A program made the translations under genes and the position numbers. From an uncultured Lachnospiraceae bacterium (GTDB taxonomy: Bacteria; Bacillota; Clostridia; Lachnospirales; Lachnospiraceae): 8,144 bases of DNA. The notes beneath the pieces were generated by a model. It was not told the DNA's origin and made no database searches. It saw nothing but the letters and a program-made list of their open reading frames with translations. Location of the stretch: the NCBI GenBank assembly GCA_902783305.1, contig CACZQU010000198.1, positions 1 through 8,144 on the forward strand, read 5' to 3'. This document shows, piece by piece, positions 6,840 to 8,144 of this stretch (its first letter is position 1; each line of letters opens with the position of its first letter).

Positions 6840-8144
6840 TTATTGAGCAAGGTCCTCCCAGCTTTTCTCATAGCTTCCGGACAGAAGAAACGTTTTGTAC
6901 AGGTAGAAGTTATTTCCCTGAAGCGCCAGAGATTCCGCTTCGTCAATGATCAGATCCAGAGGGTCCCTGGACTTCATGAATTCCAGGAAAAAGTGATCAC
7001 AGGGATCGGATGGGTTCAGAGCGGGAAAACCGCATTCGACCAGGACAGACTGAAGGCGTTCTTCATCTGTACGATGCTCCGGAGGAACCCTGGCCTGCCG
7101 GTCAAGAAACAGACACAAAGCGATAAAGGTGACCCTGTCCAGATCCAGATCTCCCCGCAGTACCTTTCGGAGAAAGTTTTCTCCGCTTCGGCCGGACTGA
7201 TAGCTTGCCTTTCTGTTTTCCCTGCTGAACAGCTGATCCTGCTTTTTCTCTTCTTCTTCCATTTTCTGTATCTGAAGCGCAATAATCTCATCAGTACTGA
7301 GCTTTTTCAATGAGGGATTCCGTTTCCGCAGAAAACCAGCCAGAATCTTCTTTTCTGAAGGAAGAAGCATTTCCAGATTTCCGTAATAATCCAGCTGTAT
7401 CTGCAGCCAGTCCTGAGAAATGTAACCGAAATAAAAGCTGTGAAAAGCATCGTATATTTTTTTCAAAGAGACAGGGCTGTTCTCGATTTTTTCCCGCGCT
7501 TCCTGCACGGGATAGCGCTTCCGGTCCAGCACGGTTCTTACCCTGAAGACTTCCAGTTCACTGAGCGCGTCCTTTTCACCGGAATGCTTTTCCAGCGCCG
7601 CCAGATAATCCTCCATGCGGGTTTCCAGATAATACTGCAGATATTTGCAGAAATAGTATCTCGTCTTCTCTCTCGCTGTGCTGAAGGAGTGAATATTGGA
7701 GAGCAGAAAGAGCTGGAAATGGCGCTGATTGCTCCCGAGTCCTTGTATTTTCTGCTCCAGCACCTGTGTCTCATGGATCGTTCTGGCGACGGACTGCTCC
7801 CGCAGTGAGCGGTCCTCCACATAGGCACTGATATTTGCCAGAGAGACCGTCTTTTGTGCCAGCGTCCGGTCGACCGCAGCGACGCGCCGGCGCAGCTCGT
7901 CGTACTCTTTCTGCAGTCCCTTCCACTCCTCGTAGCTCAGGCCGTTTGAAAAAGCATAGATCAGCGTCGCCTCGCGAAAATTTCGCGCATACAGCTTGGG
8001 ACAGCCGTTCTCCAAGAGCTTGGCATTCACTTCGCCCAGCGTCAATTTTTTGACAAAGCCCAGCATGATCAGGCGGTAGCGGAGGGGGATGGCAGCCAGA
8101 TGTCTGGGCTTTCTGGTCTGACACAGTTCCAGCATGATCCCGCC
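6840..8144 (-). CDS. Unrecognised helical protein with two similar end modules and a coiled coil (partial, N-terminus outside window)
   Basis: At least 431 codons read leftward to the TAA at 6842-6840. The frame stays open past ATG 8135 to the window edge (Gly-Gly-Ile before it), so the gene probably starts outside. I cannot assign a function. Numbered from ATG 8135, residues 18-71 contain LTLGEVNAKLLENGCPKLYA and then RNFREATLIYAFSNGLSYEE, a helical pattern seen in small HTH-like modules of Clostridia proteins. Residues 70-135 are a heptad-like coiled coil. Residues 136-300 are mostly helical and rich in aromatic and charged residues. An acidic, lysine-rich stretch, MEEEEKKQDQ, lies at 292-301. 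Residues 318-400 look like a second, diverged copy of the end module (FLRKVLRGDLDLDRVTFIAL, then LQSVLVECGFPALNPSD). There is no signal peptide or membrane segment. The far end (7850-8000) is much richer in G+C than the helicase gene, which could mean a different origin. A regulatory or scaffold role is a guess. Confidence 0.8.
   Translation of the reverse strand, partial: GGIMLELCQTRKPRHLAAIPLRYRLIMLGFVKKLTLGEVNAKLLENGCPKLYARNFREATLIYAFSNGLSYEEWKGLQKEYDELRRRVAAVDRTLAQKTVSLANISAYVEDRSLREQSVARTIHETQVLEQKIQGLGSNQRHFQLFLLSNIHSFSTAREKTRYYFCKYLQYYLETRMEDYLAALEKHSGEKDALSELEVFRVRTVLDRKRYPVQEAREKIENSPVSLKKIYDAFHSFYFGYISQDWLQIQLDYYGNLEMLLPSEKKILAGFLRKRNPSLKKLSTDEIIALQIQKMEEEEKKQDQLFSRENRKASYQSGRSGENFLRKVLRGDLDLDRVTFIALCLFLDRQARVPPEHRTDEERLQSVLVECGFPALNPSDPCDHFFLEFMKSRDPLDLIIDEAESLALQGNNFYLYKTFLLSGSYEKSWEDLAQ

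Noticed and set aside
6753..7313. 186-codon plus-strand frame opposite the 431-codon gene
   Set aside because: It has poor ribosome binding site spacing and ends in low-complexity Phe/Leu runs that are the antisense of the Glu/Lys-rich segment of the minus-strand protein.

Overview
The window looks like an accessory stretch of a Clostridia-type Firmicutes chromosome. This rests on strong AGGAGG-type ribosome binding sites, moderate base composition, and the style of the acetyltransferase, HD-domain and 431-codon proteins; Lachnospiraceae would be my guess, but this is inference. The layout from left to right is: the 3' part of an HD-domain (YfbR/HDDC2-like) hydrolase gene; about 300 bases that read as a decayed small gene; one very large gene of 1607 codons; about 530 bases with no convincing gene; a 65-codon unrecognised reading frame that overlaps the start of a GNAT acetyltransferase; a short convergent gap; and, on the minus strand, most of a protein of at least 431 codons that runs off the right edge.

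The centrepiece is the 1607-residue protein at 716-5539. It joins three nucleic-acid machines in one chain: an N-terminal DnaQ-like (DEDD) 3'-5' exonuclease module, a RecQ-type superfamily 2 helicase, and a UvrD/PcrA-type superfamily 1 helicase. A small cysteine cluster lies between the exonuclease and RecQ modules, a long helical linker lies between the two helicases, and an unassigned domain of about 110 residues follows the second. Its start is set by an AGGAGG eight bases upstream of ATG 716, not by the longer open frame from 605. Such a chain could resect, unwind or degrade recombination intermediates or invading DNA, so a genome-maintenance or single-gene defence role is plausible, but nothing here proves either. 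Three substitutions at usually critical positions may matter: Asn where the fourth exonuclease His would sit, Gln for His in the RecQ aromatic-rich loop, and Leu for the motif VI arginine in the UvrD-like half.

The flanks suggest a worn, rearranged locus. The reading frames between the HD gene and the helicase need two frame changes and one stop readthrough to make sense, and 5540-6071 holds no clear gene. The GNAT gene is intact and typical. The minus-strand protein is unrecognised but has a visible architecture: two degenerate copies of one helical module at either end of a coiled-coil and helical body. I see no rRNA or tRNA gene, no CRISPR array, no recognisable transposase or integrase, and no convincing rho-independent terminator.
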